From IMG/VR virus record IMGVR_UViG_3300025759_000064, positions 1 through 64,000 of that record: a stretch of DNA of 64,000 nucleotides; one strand, 5' to 3'. This document shows, in pieces, positions 18,566 through 27,510 of this stretch. This stretch comes from a virus. The notes below the pieces were generated by a model. That model was not told the DNA's origin and searched no databases. It worked only from the letters and a program-made list of their open reading frames with translations. Positions within the stretch are counted from its first letter, which is position 1. Each line of letters opens with the position of its first letter. The translations under genes were made by a program, and so were the position numbers.

Positions 18566-20845
18566 TCAAGCATGTATGACTGTATCGACAGCAATAACCT
18601 TGACTGATTTAGGTAGAATCTTTAGTTTAGCCATTAGTGGTCCTTTATCCTCAGGCACAGGCAATGGTGCTTCGACAATGTAGTAGTCATCCATTAGTAT
18701 GTCAATAGATTCTGCCGTACCACTAGATACTTGTTTTGTAAATGACAAGCGTATCATGTCTGAATCAGTTTGTTCAGTCTCATCTGTATCATCAAAGTTT
18801 TCCACTGCTCTACGCATATTGTGGTAGAACAATGGGTCGTCTACGATTATCTCCATCTCAAGGTCATACTCTGTTTTACCCTCTACTGCTAGTGTAGGGT
18901 TACGAGTGCCAGCAAATGGAACTTGGTCAGTAGCACTGTTTGCTATATTAGCCGCACCAATAGTATAATACTGCTCTACACCAGTCTTACCGTTTAACGT
19001 GAATGAAACAACTTGACCCAGTGTTGTTCCTAACATAGATATAGAACCGTTGTAAAACATAAACGGTTTCTGTGTACCTTTGCCTATACCCGATATTTTT
19101 CTTTTCACTTCTGTATTAGCAGTATCTTCAAAGAGTCTGTGCGTATTGTATCTATCTCCCTTGTTACTTGCTTCTAATCTACCAGTATCTGTATAACATA
19201 ATGCTGAGTCAAAGTTTGCTGTCAATCTTAGAGCAGCGTCTGTGTCTGTGGTTAGTGAGAAATCTTTAACTTTACAGCCTCTAAAGACCCGTGTTAGTTG
19301 TTTTGAATCTCCTGTACCACCATCGGTAGTACCATCGTTACTGTCTATGTCTCTTCTTCTAACACTGACTTCCATAGCAAAAGAAGGCACAGTTGTACGA
19401 GAAAAGAAAAGATGGTTAACTGGATTAGTTAAAGCACCAGTTGTAGTATCTCTATGAGGACTACCATTGCTACTATCTGTTGCATATCTAGCAAACTCTA
19501 CTACTGTATTATCTTCATACGAAAATTGTAAAGGGTCGTCTAACCAAACTTTACCAGCACCACCAGTTACAGTAATGGCTACTATTCTTCTTGCTTCTTC
19601 TTTCATAGCCTTATCAATTATCTGTGTAGCATTTACATTCGGCCATGCAGAAATATCTCTTGGGTCAAAAGTTAGAGTGCCATTAGTTACGCTACCGCCT
19701 GTGGTGGATGCACTCAATTCAAAAGTAGTAGAGTTAGTTATACTAGATACTGTCGCACCACTAGGAATACCTGTACCGGACACAGACATACCAACAATTA
19801 ACTTAGCAGTACTATCCATTGTAATAGTTGGGTCATTGTTGTAGTCACAAGTAGCGTCTGTAAATACTTCTGCATTTACATTTGTATCTCTGTAACTCTG
19901 CACATCTACTTTGTCAACACCTTCTGTATTGTCGCCACCGAGTAAGAAAACATAGTCACCTACACCTATATCTGTTCCATCGATTGCTGGATTAGTGCTA
20001 CCACTACTATCAAATGCTATGTAAGAATCTCCTGAATAAACAGCAGAAGATAAAGAAAATGTATCACTAGCATGACCATCTTGTCTCACAGTCGCCGCAT
20101 TTACAACTTCGTGCCCTAGACAATAATAGAACCATCTGCCATTATGTATGTTACACTCAAATGAGCCACCAACATTAGTAAATCTACCCGGCACTTGAAC
20201 TGCTACATCTCTACCAAGCCCAACAACATGGTATCTCTTGAGGTCTACTTTAGTCTCAGGAAGTGCAACAGTGCTTACCAGTCCAACGAATTGGTCAGTC
20301 AATACACTCTCGGCAGATGCGTTTGCAGCATCAGCATGTTCCATACCTACATCAATTGCGGGTGTAGTAAAAGGTAAGATAGTCATTACGTCATTAGCCT
20401 TAGATGCTTGGTCTGCTGCTGTGTGATTTGTCTTTAATGCAGGTGTTACCGTAATCTCAGTTTTACCATCATTGTCATTATTAGCGTCATTACAAACTTC
20501 TTGTTTGATTATAGTATACATTCTACCCGATACTGCATAATCATCTTGTGTGTCCCAATTAGGACTAGAAGATGCTATTGTGAATATAACTTTGCTACCG
20601 ACTAACATACCATTTGGATATTCTAATATTCCAGCGTTTACAGGGGTATTAGCGCTACCACCACTTAATACGATTACACTAGTGTCTTTTACTAAATCTT
20701 GGTGCGGTGCGTTAGCGGCATTAGCCCCAGTATCAAAAGATGCTGTGAATGTAAAAGCGCTTGCGTATCCGTGTTCTAATCTCACTCCAGTTTCGTGTCC
20801 GAATGTAATCTCGGACAAATCACCCTTGTATACTGTCGATGGCAT
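18566..20845 (-). CDS. Major tail tube protein with Ig-like insertion
   Basis: A 759-residue, beta-rich protein placed between the tail completion gene and the tail assembly chaperones, where the major tail protein is expected. The C-terminal part has tube-protein-like text (FYNGSISMLGTTLGQVVSFT; then DLEMEIIVDDPLFYHNM). Residues about 332-391 are an Ig-like module nearly identical to one in the giant tail gene. It is two to three times longer than typical tube proteins, consistent with added surface domains. It starts at ATG just after the preceding gene. A sheath-like role cannot be excluded, but no second tube gene is seen. Confidence 0.65.
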   Translation of the reverse strand: MPSTVYKGDLSEITFGHETGVRLEHGYASAFTFTASFDTGANAANAPHQDLVKDTSVIVLSGGSANTPVNAGILEYPNGMLVGSKVIFTIASSSPNWDTQDDYAVSGRMYTIIKQEVCNDANNDNDGKTEITVTPALKTNHTAADQASKANDVMTILPFTTPAIDVGMEHADAANASAESVLTDQFVGLVSTVALPETKVDLKRYHVVGLGRDVAVQVPGRFTNVGGSFECNIHNGRWFYYCLGHEVVNAATVRQDGHASDTFSLSSAVYSGDSYIAFDSSGSTNPAIDGTDIGVGDYVFLLGGDNTEGVDKVDVQSYRDTNVNAEVFTDATCDYNNDPTITMDSTAKLIVGMSVSGTGIPSGATVSSITNSTTFELSASTTGGSVTNGTLTFDPRDISAWPNVNATQIIDKAMKEEARRIVAITVTGGAGKVWLDDPLQFSYEDNTVVEFARYATDSSNGSPHRDTTTGALTNPVNHLFFSRTTVPSFAMEVSVRRRDIDSNDGTTDGGTGDSKQLTRVFRGCKVKDFSLTTDTDAALRLTANFDSALCYTDTGRLEASNKGDRYNTHRLFEDTANTEVKRKISGIGKGTQKPFMFYNGSISMLGTTLGQVVSFTLNGKTGVEQYYTIGAANIANSATDQVPFAGTRNPTLAVEGKTEYDLEMEIIVDDPLFYHNMRRAVENFDDTDETEQTDSDMIRLSFTKQVSSGTAESIDILMDDYYIVEAPLPVPEDKGPLMAKLKILPKSVKVIAVDTVIHA
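19681..19860 (-). repeat. Ig-like module, copy B (in the tail tube gene)
   Basis: The partner of 514-693: ungapped over 180 bp, same codon phase, with 35 identical bases at 19710-19744. The copies differ mostly at third positions outside that core, so they look like a duplication or recombination between two virion genes followed by drift. Confidence 0.9.
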
Positions 20846-20859
20846 GGCTCTCTCTCACC

Positions 20860-21309
20860 TCATGGGATTAACTCTGCAAAGATAACAACTTCTATCTGAA
20901 AGGTCATTCTATACAGTTTTTTGCTTCTATCTGATAAATCGGTACGTGTTTTGTACACAAGTCTATCGAAATTGACACCATCACCTTTTCTTTTAAGATG
21001 TACGCATCTTCTTAATTCGTTCTCCATCTTTTTTAGTTGGTCTCTACTTCTCGTAGTACGCATATCTACTGTGATGTTGATACGTGTAGTGACGAAATCA
21101 TACAGCATTTCAGGTAACTCTTCGTTATGTGCCGTTTCAAAGACCATTACATAATCCGTTCTATCAAGGTCAAGTCTCTTTCCACGCTCAGGTGTTTCAT
21201 CTGCTACATCAATAATAACGGGTTTGAAATTATTAGTATTGGCTCTATTCCAATTATTCTTTAGTACACCTAGTACTACATCAATACCTTCATCGAATGT
21301 TGCTACCAT
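20860..21309 (-). CDS. Tail completion / terminator-like protein
   Basis: A 149-residue protein directly upstream of the tail tube gene. It starts FDEGIDVVLGVLKNNWNR and contains alternating strands (RINITVDMRTTRSRDQLKKM; ends FQIEVVIFAEL). This resembles small alpha/beta tail-terminator or head-tail joining proteins in size, layout and position. I see no catalytic motif. It overlaps the next upstream gene by seven bases, consistent with translational coupling. The call is from context and predicted fold rather than from a recognised family. Confidence 0.55.
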   Translation of the reverse strand: MVATFDEGIDVVLGVLKNNWNRANTNNFKPVIIDVADETPERGKRLDLDRTDYVMVFETAHNEELPEMLYDFVTTRINITVDMRTTRSRDQLKKMENELRRCVHLKRKGDGVNFDRLVYKTRTDLSDRSKKLYRMTFQIEVVIFAELIP

Positions 21310-21635
21310 TTCGCAAACTCCTTCTTACGCTTTTCACGCTCATGGGCTTTGAAATCGGGTACTAACTTGCCCCCATCGTTTTTGACTTTGTATTCCATCA
21401 GTCCCGGCGATTCGGTCATCATGCGTCTATTGACTCTATCTTTCAACGCTTTTTCTTGTTCAACTGTCATTTCTTCCGGCTCTAACTCTCTTTCTGAGCG
21501 CTCAACAGCCTTACGATATTCAGATGGCCCTTCTGTAATAGCCTTCTGTAAATCCGCTTGGTATTCTTTTTTACTTAGTTCTAAAGTTATGGCTTCTTTC
21601 CATTCTTTGTAAACTATTTTCTCTGTATCACTCAA
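21303..21635 (-). CDS. Small charged connector-region protein
   Basis: A 110-residue, highly charged, helical protein (KEWKEAITLELSKKEYQADL near the start; REKRKKEFAKW at the end) with no Cys and no membrane segment. It overlaps its neighbours on both sides by a few bases, within the connector/tail-completion cluster. Family not recognised. A head-tail joining or assembly role is plausible from position only. Confidence 0.6.
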   Translation of the reverse strand: MSDTEKIVYKEWKEAITLELSKKEYQADLQKAITEGPSEYRKAVERSERELEPEEMTVEQEKALKDRVNRRMMTESPGLMEYKVKNDGGKLVPDFKAHEREKRKKEFAKW

Positions 21636-23193
21636 AGGCTATCACCTCTATGTAACGTGGGAATGTCTTTTCTATATCCATTTTATAGAGTTGAATCTTG
21701 GATGCTAAGTCTACGTTTTGTGTACCTTCGGGTATCAATACGCTTCGGTCATCACTCATTAGTAAATCGATAGCAACCATCTTTGTGCAAATATCTTCTA
21801 TTGCTTTGTCTACGTATCTCTCACCGTATATGTATGATGTCTTAATCGCATTCCACTCAAAGAAAGGGTATGAATTATTGAAGTAGATAATACCCATTTC
21901 ATGGTCTATCCACCAATCTCGTAATCTACCTTGGTCGCCGCTCGCACTTCCGCCCTGTAAATCGACTTGTAAGGTATCCTGTTTTAGTGTCCCAGTAATA
22001 TCAGATAGAGCAGAGCCTACGACTATTGCGCAGCCAGTAAATGTAGTATCTGTTTTACCTGTATATCTAAACACATCTCCACTAGCATCTACTACAACAC
22101 CAGCGTTTGCAAATCCGGCAGTACTATCGACAGTAATTGTAGTGCTACTCAAACTAGAGAATGTCGCACTATTAGACTGCGTTTGACTCAATTCTATATT
22201 ACTATCAGTAACTACGATACTACATGATTCACCAGCAGTAGTTTGCCTCATACTACTAATCTTTACAATGCCTGTACCATAGTCAGAGTTAGCAGTAGCG
22301 AGAAACTCGTTATGCACTGCTACGTTACTAGTGCTACCTTCTAGTGTAAAGTTAGGAGAGAAGACAACATCGGTTTTACCGACTCTATCTTCTTTATTGA
22401 TTAAGTCAGCAAGATTCTGCGCAGTTGTTACCTTATCGAAGTCAGCACGCCAATTCGCAGTACCAGTGCCGATTGTCAACAAAGATGCGCTTCCATTGCC
22501 GGGTGAAATAACTATTGAACCTGTTAAAGCCCTCACATCATCGGGTAATTTTATTCTAGCCTCAGCAGCAGCGATTTCTCTGTAATCATCACCTTGCCAC
22601 AGTTCTAGTCTCAAGATTTGTTGCACGTTTCTAAATAACAAGGGACTAGTACCTACATAATCAGTATAGTATCTACGTCTATACGGTTTGTATGTATCGA
22701 AGTTGATGTATTCTGCTTGTACCAAATATGGTCTCCAAGCGTTGTGAGTTCTGTTGTCGATGTGGTCTTGCATACGAAGTATAACTTCATCAACTTTCTT
22801 TTTTGTAATACCTCTAACTCTACCATCGGTAAACGAGGCTTGATTCTGTACATAGGCGTTATCTGCAACTTCAAAATTAGCATGAGTGATTGAATCTGCA
22901 AAACCCAATCTAACACCATTAATTGTTGACGTTATTCCGTTGATGGTTCTTTCTAATCCTAATGGGTCTGCATCACTATAAATTAGTAAAGTATCACCGA
23001 CAGTAAATCCGATGTTTCTATAATCAGCACCAGTAACAAATATACCAGTCGCTTCGGAATCGGAACTAACTAGTATTGCTTCTTGTGGACCTATGTCTAG
23101 TAAGTCGGCTACTTTCTGTGCTGTGGTGTAGACAACTGCTGTTGGGTCGAGTGGTCTTGTTTCTCCTTCACCCGGACTAAACACTTGTGGCAT
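21628..23193 (-). CDS. Head-tail connector (adaptor) with beta-rich insert
   Basis: A 521-residue protein. The helical N- and C-terminal parts (KKKVDEVILRMQDHIDNRTH near 135; AIEDICTKMVAIDLLM near 470) resemble adaptor proteins that sit under the portal. The middle (about 215-440) is Ser/Thr/Gly-rich beta sequence, including TTITVDSTAGFANAG and FRYTGKTDTTFTGC, a repeat type often found in virion decorations. Its place after the capsid genes and before tail completion agrees. The large insertion suggests surface exposure on the neck. Confidence 0.55.
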   Translation of the reverse strand: MPQVFSPGEGETRPLDPTAVVYTTAQKVADLLDIGPQEAILVSSDSEATGIFVTGADYRNIGFTVGDTLLIYSDADPLGLERTINGITSTINGVRLGFADSITHANFEVADNAYVQNQASFTDGRVRGITKKKVDEVILRMQDHIDNRTHNAWRPYLVQAEYINFDTYKPYRRRYYTDYVGTSPLLFRNVQQILRLELWQGDDYREIAAAEARIKLPDDVRALTGSIVISPGNGSASLLTIGTGTANWRADFDKVTTAQNLADLINKEDRVGKTDVVFSPNFTLEGSTSNVAVHNEFLATANSDYGTGIVKISSMRQTTAGESCSIVVTDSNIELSQTQSNSATFSSLSSTTITVDSTAGFANAGVVVDASGDVFRYTGKTDTTFTGCAIVVGSALSDITGTLKQDTLQVDLQGGSASGDQGRLRDWWIDHEMGIIYFNNSYPFFEWNAIKTSYIYGERYVDKAIEDICTKMVAIDLLMSDDRSVLIPEGTQNVDLASKIQLYKMDIEKTFPRYIEVIAFE

Positions 23194-23492
23194 TAAAGTC
23201 GCGCCTCCTCATTACGTGTACCGAGGTTATACTCCATAGGTTTACCGCATGAACCACAAGTTGCTCTCCATAAGAAGTGTAGTAATCCACAGTGTTTACA
23301 GCGCGTACCTGCTCCTATATCGAGTACATCTGCGATTTCACTAGTTCTAGCCCTCTGTTTAGAGGTAATACCAGCCAAAGGTGAGTCTGTATTCACAGTA
23401 TGAGCGTCGTATGTAACATCTGCGCGTACTGTTTGTTTTGCTGCTCTGCTAATGTCATCGATATCAAGCGTTTGTAACTCGAACCCTGACAT
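23193..23492 (-). CDS. Zinc-ribbon protein of the head-tail region
   Basis: A 99-residue protein with one four-cysteine zinc ribbon at about residues 63-80 (CKHCG, 12 residues, CGSCG). The N-terminal half is polar and probably unstructured. Its ATG precedes the connector gene and its stop overlaps the connector start. Such ribbons are frequent in archaeal and archaeal-virus proteins. Role not recognised. Confidence 0.6.
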   Translation of the reverse strand: MSGFELQTLDIDDISRAAKQTVRADVTYDAHTVNTDSPLAGITSKQRARTSEIADVLDIGAGTRCKHCGLLHFLWRATCGSCGKPMEYNLGTRNEEARL

Positions 23493-23511
23493 TCACTCAC
23501 ACCACCTTCTA

Positions 23512-23706
23512 TTATGCTTTCTGATATACTACTAAGAATATATTACCCAATACTGTAATCGGCTCTACTGAAATTATTTTTGCACTAGCATAACCAGTTA
23601 ATGCTTCAATGTCAGTAGTCATAGCAGTGCTTAACGCACCGTCATTACCCGCACCTGAGAAGTCTCTAGGGCTGTAAGGTCCAATTACTTGTATTGCTTT
23701 AACCAT
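23512..23706 (-). CDS. Small hypothetical virion-region protein
   Basis: A 64-residue protein (starts MVKAIQVIGPYSPRDFSGAG; ends TVLGNIFLVVYQKA) with no Cys and no catalytic motif. Strand-rich ends suggest a small beta protein. It lies in the capsid-to-connector run of short genes where decoration and head-completion proteins are common. Family not recognised. Confidence 0.55.
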   Translation of the reverse strand: MVKAIQVIGPYSPRDFSGAGNDGALSTAMTTDIEALTGYASAKIISVEPITVLGNIFLVVYQKA

Positions 23707-23722
23707 CTAGGTCACCGCCTAA

Positions 23723-23998
23723 TCAGCGCTTTCCTAGTGCCCACCAACGACCAGTGTTACCGCTTACGCAATCTATTGTAAGAGAACCGGGTGCAGCAGT
23801 CGTAACGATAGCGAATGCTCCGTCTACTCCTCCACCTGAGTTATCTTCGGTATCACCGATTACGTCTGCTGCAAGTATTTGCGATAGTCCTGTGACTATT
23901 GTTCCGGTGTCTACGCTTGCTGCGTTCCATGTGCCAGTGACCATCATTAAGTCACCTAATACGTGCGTTCTGTTATCTTTTGTACTGCTAAATGCCAT
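23723..23998 (-). CDS. Small hypothetical protein, possible capsid decoration
   Basis: A 91-residue Gly/Thr/Val-rich, beta-type protein (TGTIVTGLSQILAADVIGDT; ends LTIDCVSGNTGRWWALGKR). It resembles in composition the 132-residue protein near the capsid gene. Both read like small head-decoration proteins, but I cannot name a family. Confidence 0.5.
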   Translation of the reverse strand: MAFSSTKDNRTHVLGDLMMVTGTWNAASVDTGTIVTGLSQILAADVIGDTEDNSGGGVDGAFAIVTTAAPGSLTIDCVSGNTGRWWALGKR

Positions 23999-24002
23999 TT
24001 TC

Positions 24003-24443
24003 TTATTCCTCCGTTATTTCTGTTTCTACTGCTTCTTCAATTGCTTCTTCTACTGGAGTCTCTTCGACTACAATTTCTTCTACAATTTCAGGAGCGGCTT
24101 CGACTATGACTTCTTCGACAGGGGCTGGGCTTAAGACATCTTCCACCATTGCAAGCAATGAGGACTTTGTTTTGTATCCATTAGATACTTGTACGCCCTT
24201 ATCTCTTAACCATGAAGCAATGTCTGCTTTTACCCAGCCACTATCAGGTATTCCGTCGTTTAGTAAATCGTATGCCGCGCCTTCTATTACAAACAATGTT
24301 GGTTTTAGTTGCCTTTTATTAGCATCTAACCAATCTTGTGTAACCTCTACTACTTGACCCCTAATCCAGTCACCCATAGAAGTGTCTGCATTAGGTCTCA
24401 TGTAGAGATTACCAATGTATGTAACTGTTGGCAGTAAAACCAC
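24003..24443 (-). CDS. HeH/SAP-like helical protein with acidic tail
   Basis: A 146-residue protein. Residues about 70-110 read like a HeH/SAP-type two-helix motif (ADIASWLRDKGVQVSNGYKT then SSLLAMVEDVL), found in phage neck or head-completion proteins. Residues 112-146 are almost only Glu, Val, Ala, Pro and Thr, an acidic and likely disordered tail like that of the SAP protein at 17807-18556. Position just after the capsid genes fits a small head or neck protein. DNA binding is possible but not shown. Confidence 0.55.
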   Translation of the reverse strand: MVLLPTVTYIGNLYMRPNADTSMGDWIRGQVVEVTQDWLDANKRQLKPTLFVIEGAAYDLLNDGIPDSGWVKADIASWLRDKGVQVSNGYKTKSSLLAMVEDVLSPAPVEEVIVEAAPEIVEEIVVEETPVEEAIEEAVETEITEE

Positions 24444-24444
24444 C

Positions 24445-24843
24445 TCAGTTGTAGAATACTACAAGTTGTCCGCTAGTTACAGTTCCGGTTGTAGGTAATG
24501 TGACTACCAAACCGCTTATGGTTGCGCCGAGCGTTTGTGCGTTTGCGCTTGTTCCGCCAGTTGCTATTGCTGTGAGAATTGCACTTGCACCGCCGCTTAG
24601 TGTGACGGTTGCTCCGTTAGTTGTTGAACCTAATGTAATCAGTGCCATCTTAGGTGCTGGGTCGTATCCGTTTGCTCCATCGCTGTTTACTGCGCTGAAT
24701 GTGCCCGGACCTCCGCCCGGATATGATGTGTCTGCTGCTCCGTCTAACCACTCAGTAGTGCTGTGTGAACCCGCTCTGAGTTCCCATGCACCTACTAGTG
24801 TTGCCGTTGTACTGCTTCCTGTTACTGTCAATGTATCTGCCAT
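24445..24843 (-). CDS. Probable capsid decoration protein
   Basis: A 132-residue Ala/Gly/Thr/Ser-rich protein with alternating hydrophobic strands and no charge-rich helix (MADTLTVTGSSTTATLVGAW; ends TTGTVTSGQLVVFYN). It follows the major capsid gene by a 37-base gap, the usual place of a head decoration or stabilisation protein. The beta-sandwich character is seen in the sequence; the decoration role is inferred. Confidence 0.55.
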   Translation of the reverse strand: MADTLTVTGSSTTATLVGAWELRAGSHSTTEWLDGAADTSYPGGGPGTFSAVNSDGANGYDPAPKMALITLGSTTNGATVTLSGGASAILTAIATGGTSANAQTLGATISGLVVTLPTTGTVTSGQLVVFYN

Positions 24844-24880
24844 ATCTTTTTCCTCCGTTTATATTATCTCCAAGACAACC

Positions 24881-26050
24881 TCACTTAAGGTCTCTTACGC
24901 TCCCTTGTGCTCCGAAGAAAGTGGTCCATAGTTCTCCCATGGTACGGTATAGTCCTTCTTGGCCTAGTCTGTTAATTGCGAATGGGTCACCAGTTTCGAT
25001 ACCACTCTCAAAGTATTGTGTTGGAATTGCTGTACTAAAGTGCAAGTAGTCTGTGTCTAGGTAGTAGATTCTTGATAGTGTATCTGCTGCCATGTTCTTT
25101 GTTGGGATGATTGGTACACCGTTGTATGTTGCTACGATGAAACCAGCCTCGATTCCGGGTACACCCTTTACACCGTTGTAGGTAGGGGTAACTCTCTTCT
25201 CTTCCATGAACCTCTGTTGTGATTGTAGAAGTTGTTGGATTCTCATTAGAGTATCGTATCCAGTTAGCATAACTTTCGGGTTTCCACCACGAATCCACAT
25301 CTTTTGGAACATCTCGTCTAGTAAGTCTAGAGATAGTGTTCTGTCAGTAGGTGTACCGCTAGAAGCGTTAACACTCATTTCTGCGTTTGACCATGAGTTT
25401 GCACTCCTGTCAATACTGTACATATCCATATCTCCGTCTGCACTTACGTGCCCTGATGCAGCGCTAACTCCTGTTGTTGCGTTTGCACTGTTTTGGAAAC
25501 CGGAAGTAACTCGGTCAAGAGACTCGAAGTTGTTACCTGCGACTGTATCTACGTCAGTACACATCATTTTGTTGATTACCTCAGCGTGATGTTTACCCAT
25601 TTCCTCTTTCATTACAGAGCGTATGTCTCCCATTCCGTCATCCTTGTCAGCAAGGAAGATTGCAGTTTCAGACATATCGAATGTGTGTGCGATAGTCTTT
25701 GGTTTTGCTGCTACATGTTGGAATGTAGGTTTGATTGTTTCAGGTAGTGTTGCGTTCTCTGCAACTCCGCTTCCAGTAATTGCACCAGCATTTGGTCTGC
25801 CAGTGATAACGCGCCATCCGCTTCTATCCCACGGTTTCTTTGGTAGTATAGAGAATGCATTGAACTCTTGGTTCAATTGTGACCATACTTTGCGACCATA
25901 GATTGCTTGGTATGTTCCACCTGTTGTTGACAGCATAGGGCTGTCGGCCTTGAGTAATTCACTACCGGAGTATGAGTAACCCATTGCGTTACCTGCTCCA
26001 TAGTAGTATCTTTCCATGTCAGTTATTGTTCGTACATAATTTCGTGCCAT
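24881..26050 (-). CDS. Major capsid protein (HK97 fold)
   Basis: A 389-residue protein downstream of the protease/scaffold gene, the canonical HK97-type order. It has an N-terminal arm (about 1-50), a P-domain and E-loop-like region (SGVAENATLPETIKPTFQHV near 95-115), a spine-helix stretch (SVMKEEMGKHHAEVINKMM) and a C-terminal A-domain with a nucleotide-free core (NPKVMLTGYDTLMRIQQLLQ, then VPIIPTKNM and YYLDTDYLHF). It begins with ATG after GGAGA. No other candidate capsid protein is present. The HK97-fold call is from order plus these fold-typical segments. Confidence 0.85.
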   Translation of the reverse strand: MARNYVRTITDMERYYYGAGNAMGYSYSGSELLKADSPMLSTTGGTYQAIYGRKVWSQLNQEFNAFSILPKKPWDRSGWRVITGRPNAGAITGSGVAENATLPETIKPTFQHVAAKPKTIAHTFDMSETAIFLADKDDGMGDIRSVMKEEMGKHHAEVINKMMCTDVDTVAGNNFESLDRVTSGFQNSANATTGVSAASGHVSADGDMDMYSIDRSANSWSNAEMSVNASSGTPTDRTLSLDLLDEMFQKMWIRGGNPKVMLTGYDTLMRIQQLLQSQQRFMEEKRVTPTYNGVKGVPGIEAGFIVATYNGVPIIPTKNMAADTLSRIYYLDTDYLHFSTAIPTQYFESGIETGDPFAINRLGQEGLYRTMGELWTTFFGAQGSVRDLK

Positions 26051-26085
26051 TTTCTTTATCTCCTTTTATTTTTTAATATCTAATC

Positions 26086-27465
26086 TCACTCGAATGCTTT
26101 GGATGCCAAGTTGTGAACTTCGTCCCATGACATGTTAGCCAAATCCTCCGTTGATGGAACTGTTAGTGCTGGTGCACTAGATTCCGATTTTGTGATTGCT
26201 TCTCCTGTTTCTGCTGGAGTAGTGATAGATTCAATGCGCTCTGAAAGTGCACTAATTGCTTTTGTTATCTCGTCTAGAGGACCACGTGCATCATATGCTG
26301 CTGCTTCCGCTTTTGCAATTTCTGCTGAACGCTCGGAAGCGTATCTGTTAGCAAAGTTGCTTTCTAGAGAGCCACGGAACTCTTCTTCAAGAGCAGCCGC
26401 TTTGTATACTTCGTATGCAGACTCGATGTCTGAATCTGATAATGTTGCAGGGTTAATGAAATCTGATTTCTTAACACTTCCACCGCTACCTGTTGTAGCA
26501 GCAATAGCCCCAGTTGAAGGATTTCCGCCTTCTTGTGTTCTACCCGGTGCTTGACCAGTTAGACCTTTGTGATTTGCTGAGATTTCCTCAGGTGTTGAAC
26601 CCATGTTTTGTTTTTCTAGGTTATCAAAGTGAACACGTGCCTCAGCAGTGTCAACTCCAGCACTCTTTAGAGTGTCTTCCATCCAGTTAAGATAGTCAGA
26701 TGTGATAACATCAGAATATTCTGACTTTTCTACATCAGCATCTTCTTTCTTTTTATCATCTTTCATATCTTCTTTCTTACCGTCTTTCTTGTCAGCGATA
26801 GCCTCTTTCAATGCTGGTGGCATTTCGCCTTTCTCCATATCGTCAAGCCTACCTTCTAAACGAGATAGTACGCTGCCAAGTTGTTTCATCATTTCATTAT
26901 CGTTTTCTGTTTCTGTCAATTTATTCACTTCCGTGTTATTTTTATCTTCTTTGAGTATGCTAAATGTTGCTTCGGGATTGATGCCTTTTTCACAAATCGT
27001 TATTTCGTGTAGTTCCAGTTTACTAATTTCTTGGTAATCTCCTCGTTTTGGGTCTGATTTTCTGACTCTCTTAAACGCTTGACCACCGATACTGAATCCT
27101 CTGAGAACGCCTTTTCTGATTTCTGCTGAAACCTCTTTTGCTTTCTCGATGTCGTCACGCAGTTTTACTACCACAAACATTCCGACATCATCGACTTCGC
27201 TTTTCCACAACCTCCCTTCGTTATCTGTATAATTCGGTACTACATCTCCAACTTGTATATTACTGTGAGCCAATTGAACGTTTCTGTATGACGGATTTTC
27301 CATGAACTTCCGAAATGCGTGTTTCAATGCCTCCTTTGTTATTACGTCGCCTTGCTTGTCTACAACTTCCACACTGGCATAGCCAGCGACGATGAGGTCA
27401 TTAGCACCCTTAAGGATACCAATTGTCTCTTCGCCAGTTCTGAATAGTTGTTTACTACCGAGCAC
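26086..27465 (-). CDS. Prohead protease fused to scaffold-like domain
   Basis: A 459-residue protein starting at GTG (an in-frame TAA lies just upstream). Residues 20-165 match the HK97-type prohead serine protease: catalytic His67 in AHSNIQVGDV, Ser125 in LRGFSIGGQA, and the C-terminal ELHEITICEKGINPEA signature. Residues about 185-459 are long, charged, helical and Lys/Glu/Asp-rich, as expected of an internal scaffold. The end (LANMSWDEVHNLASKAF) is echoed by the C-terminus of the protein at 33472-33819. Likely function: guides capsid assembly inside the prohead, then cleaves scaffold and other inner proteins during maturation. Confidence 0.85.
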   Translation of the reverse strand: MLGSKQLFRTGEETIGILKGANDLIVAGYASVEVVDKQGDVITKEALKHAFRKFMENPSYRNVQLAHSNIQVGDVVPNYTDNEGRLWKSEVDDVGMFVVVKLRDDIEKAKEVSAEIRKGVLRGFSIGGQAFKRVRKSDPKRGDYQEISKLELHEITICEKGINPEATFSILKEDKNNTEVNKLTETENDNEMMKQLGSVLSRLEGRLDDMEKGEMPPALKEAIADKKDGKKEDMKDDKKKEDADVEKSEYSDVITSDYLNWMEDTLKSAGVDTAEARVHFDNLEKQNMGSTPEEISANHKGLTGQAPGRTQEGGNPSTGAIAATTGSGGSVKKSDFINPATLSDSDIESAYEVYKAAALEEEFRGSLESNFANRYASERSAEIAKAEAAAYDARGPLDEITKAISALSERIESITTPAETGEAITKSESSAPALTVPSTEDLANMSWDEVHNLASKAFE

Positions 27466-27510
27466 ACTAACCCTTGTTACGTAATGCCTTACTACATATA
27501 TGCTGCGGGA

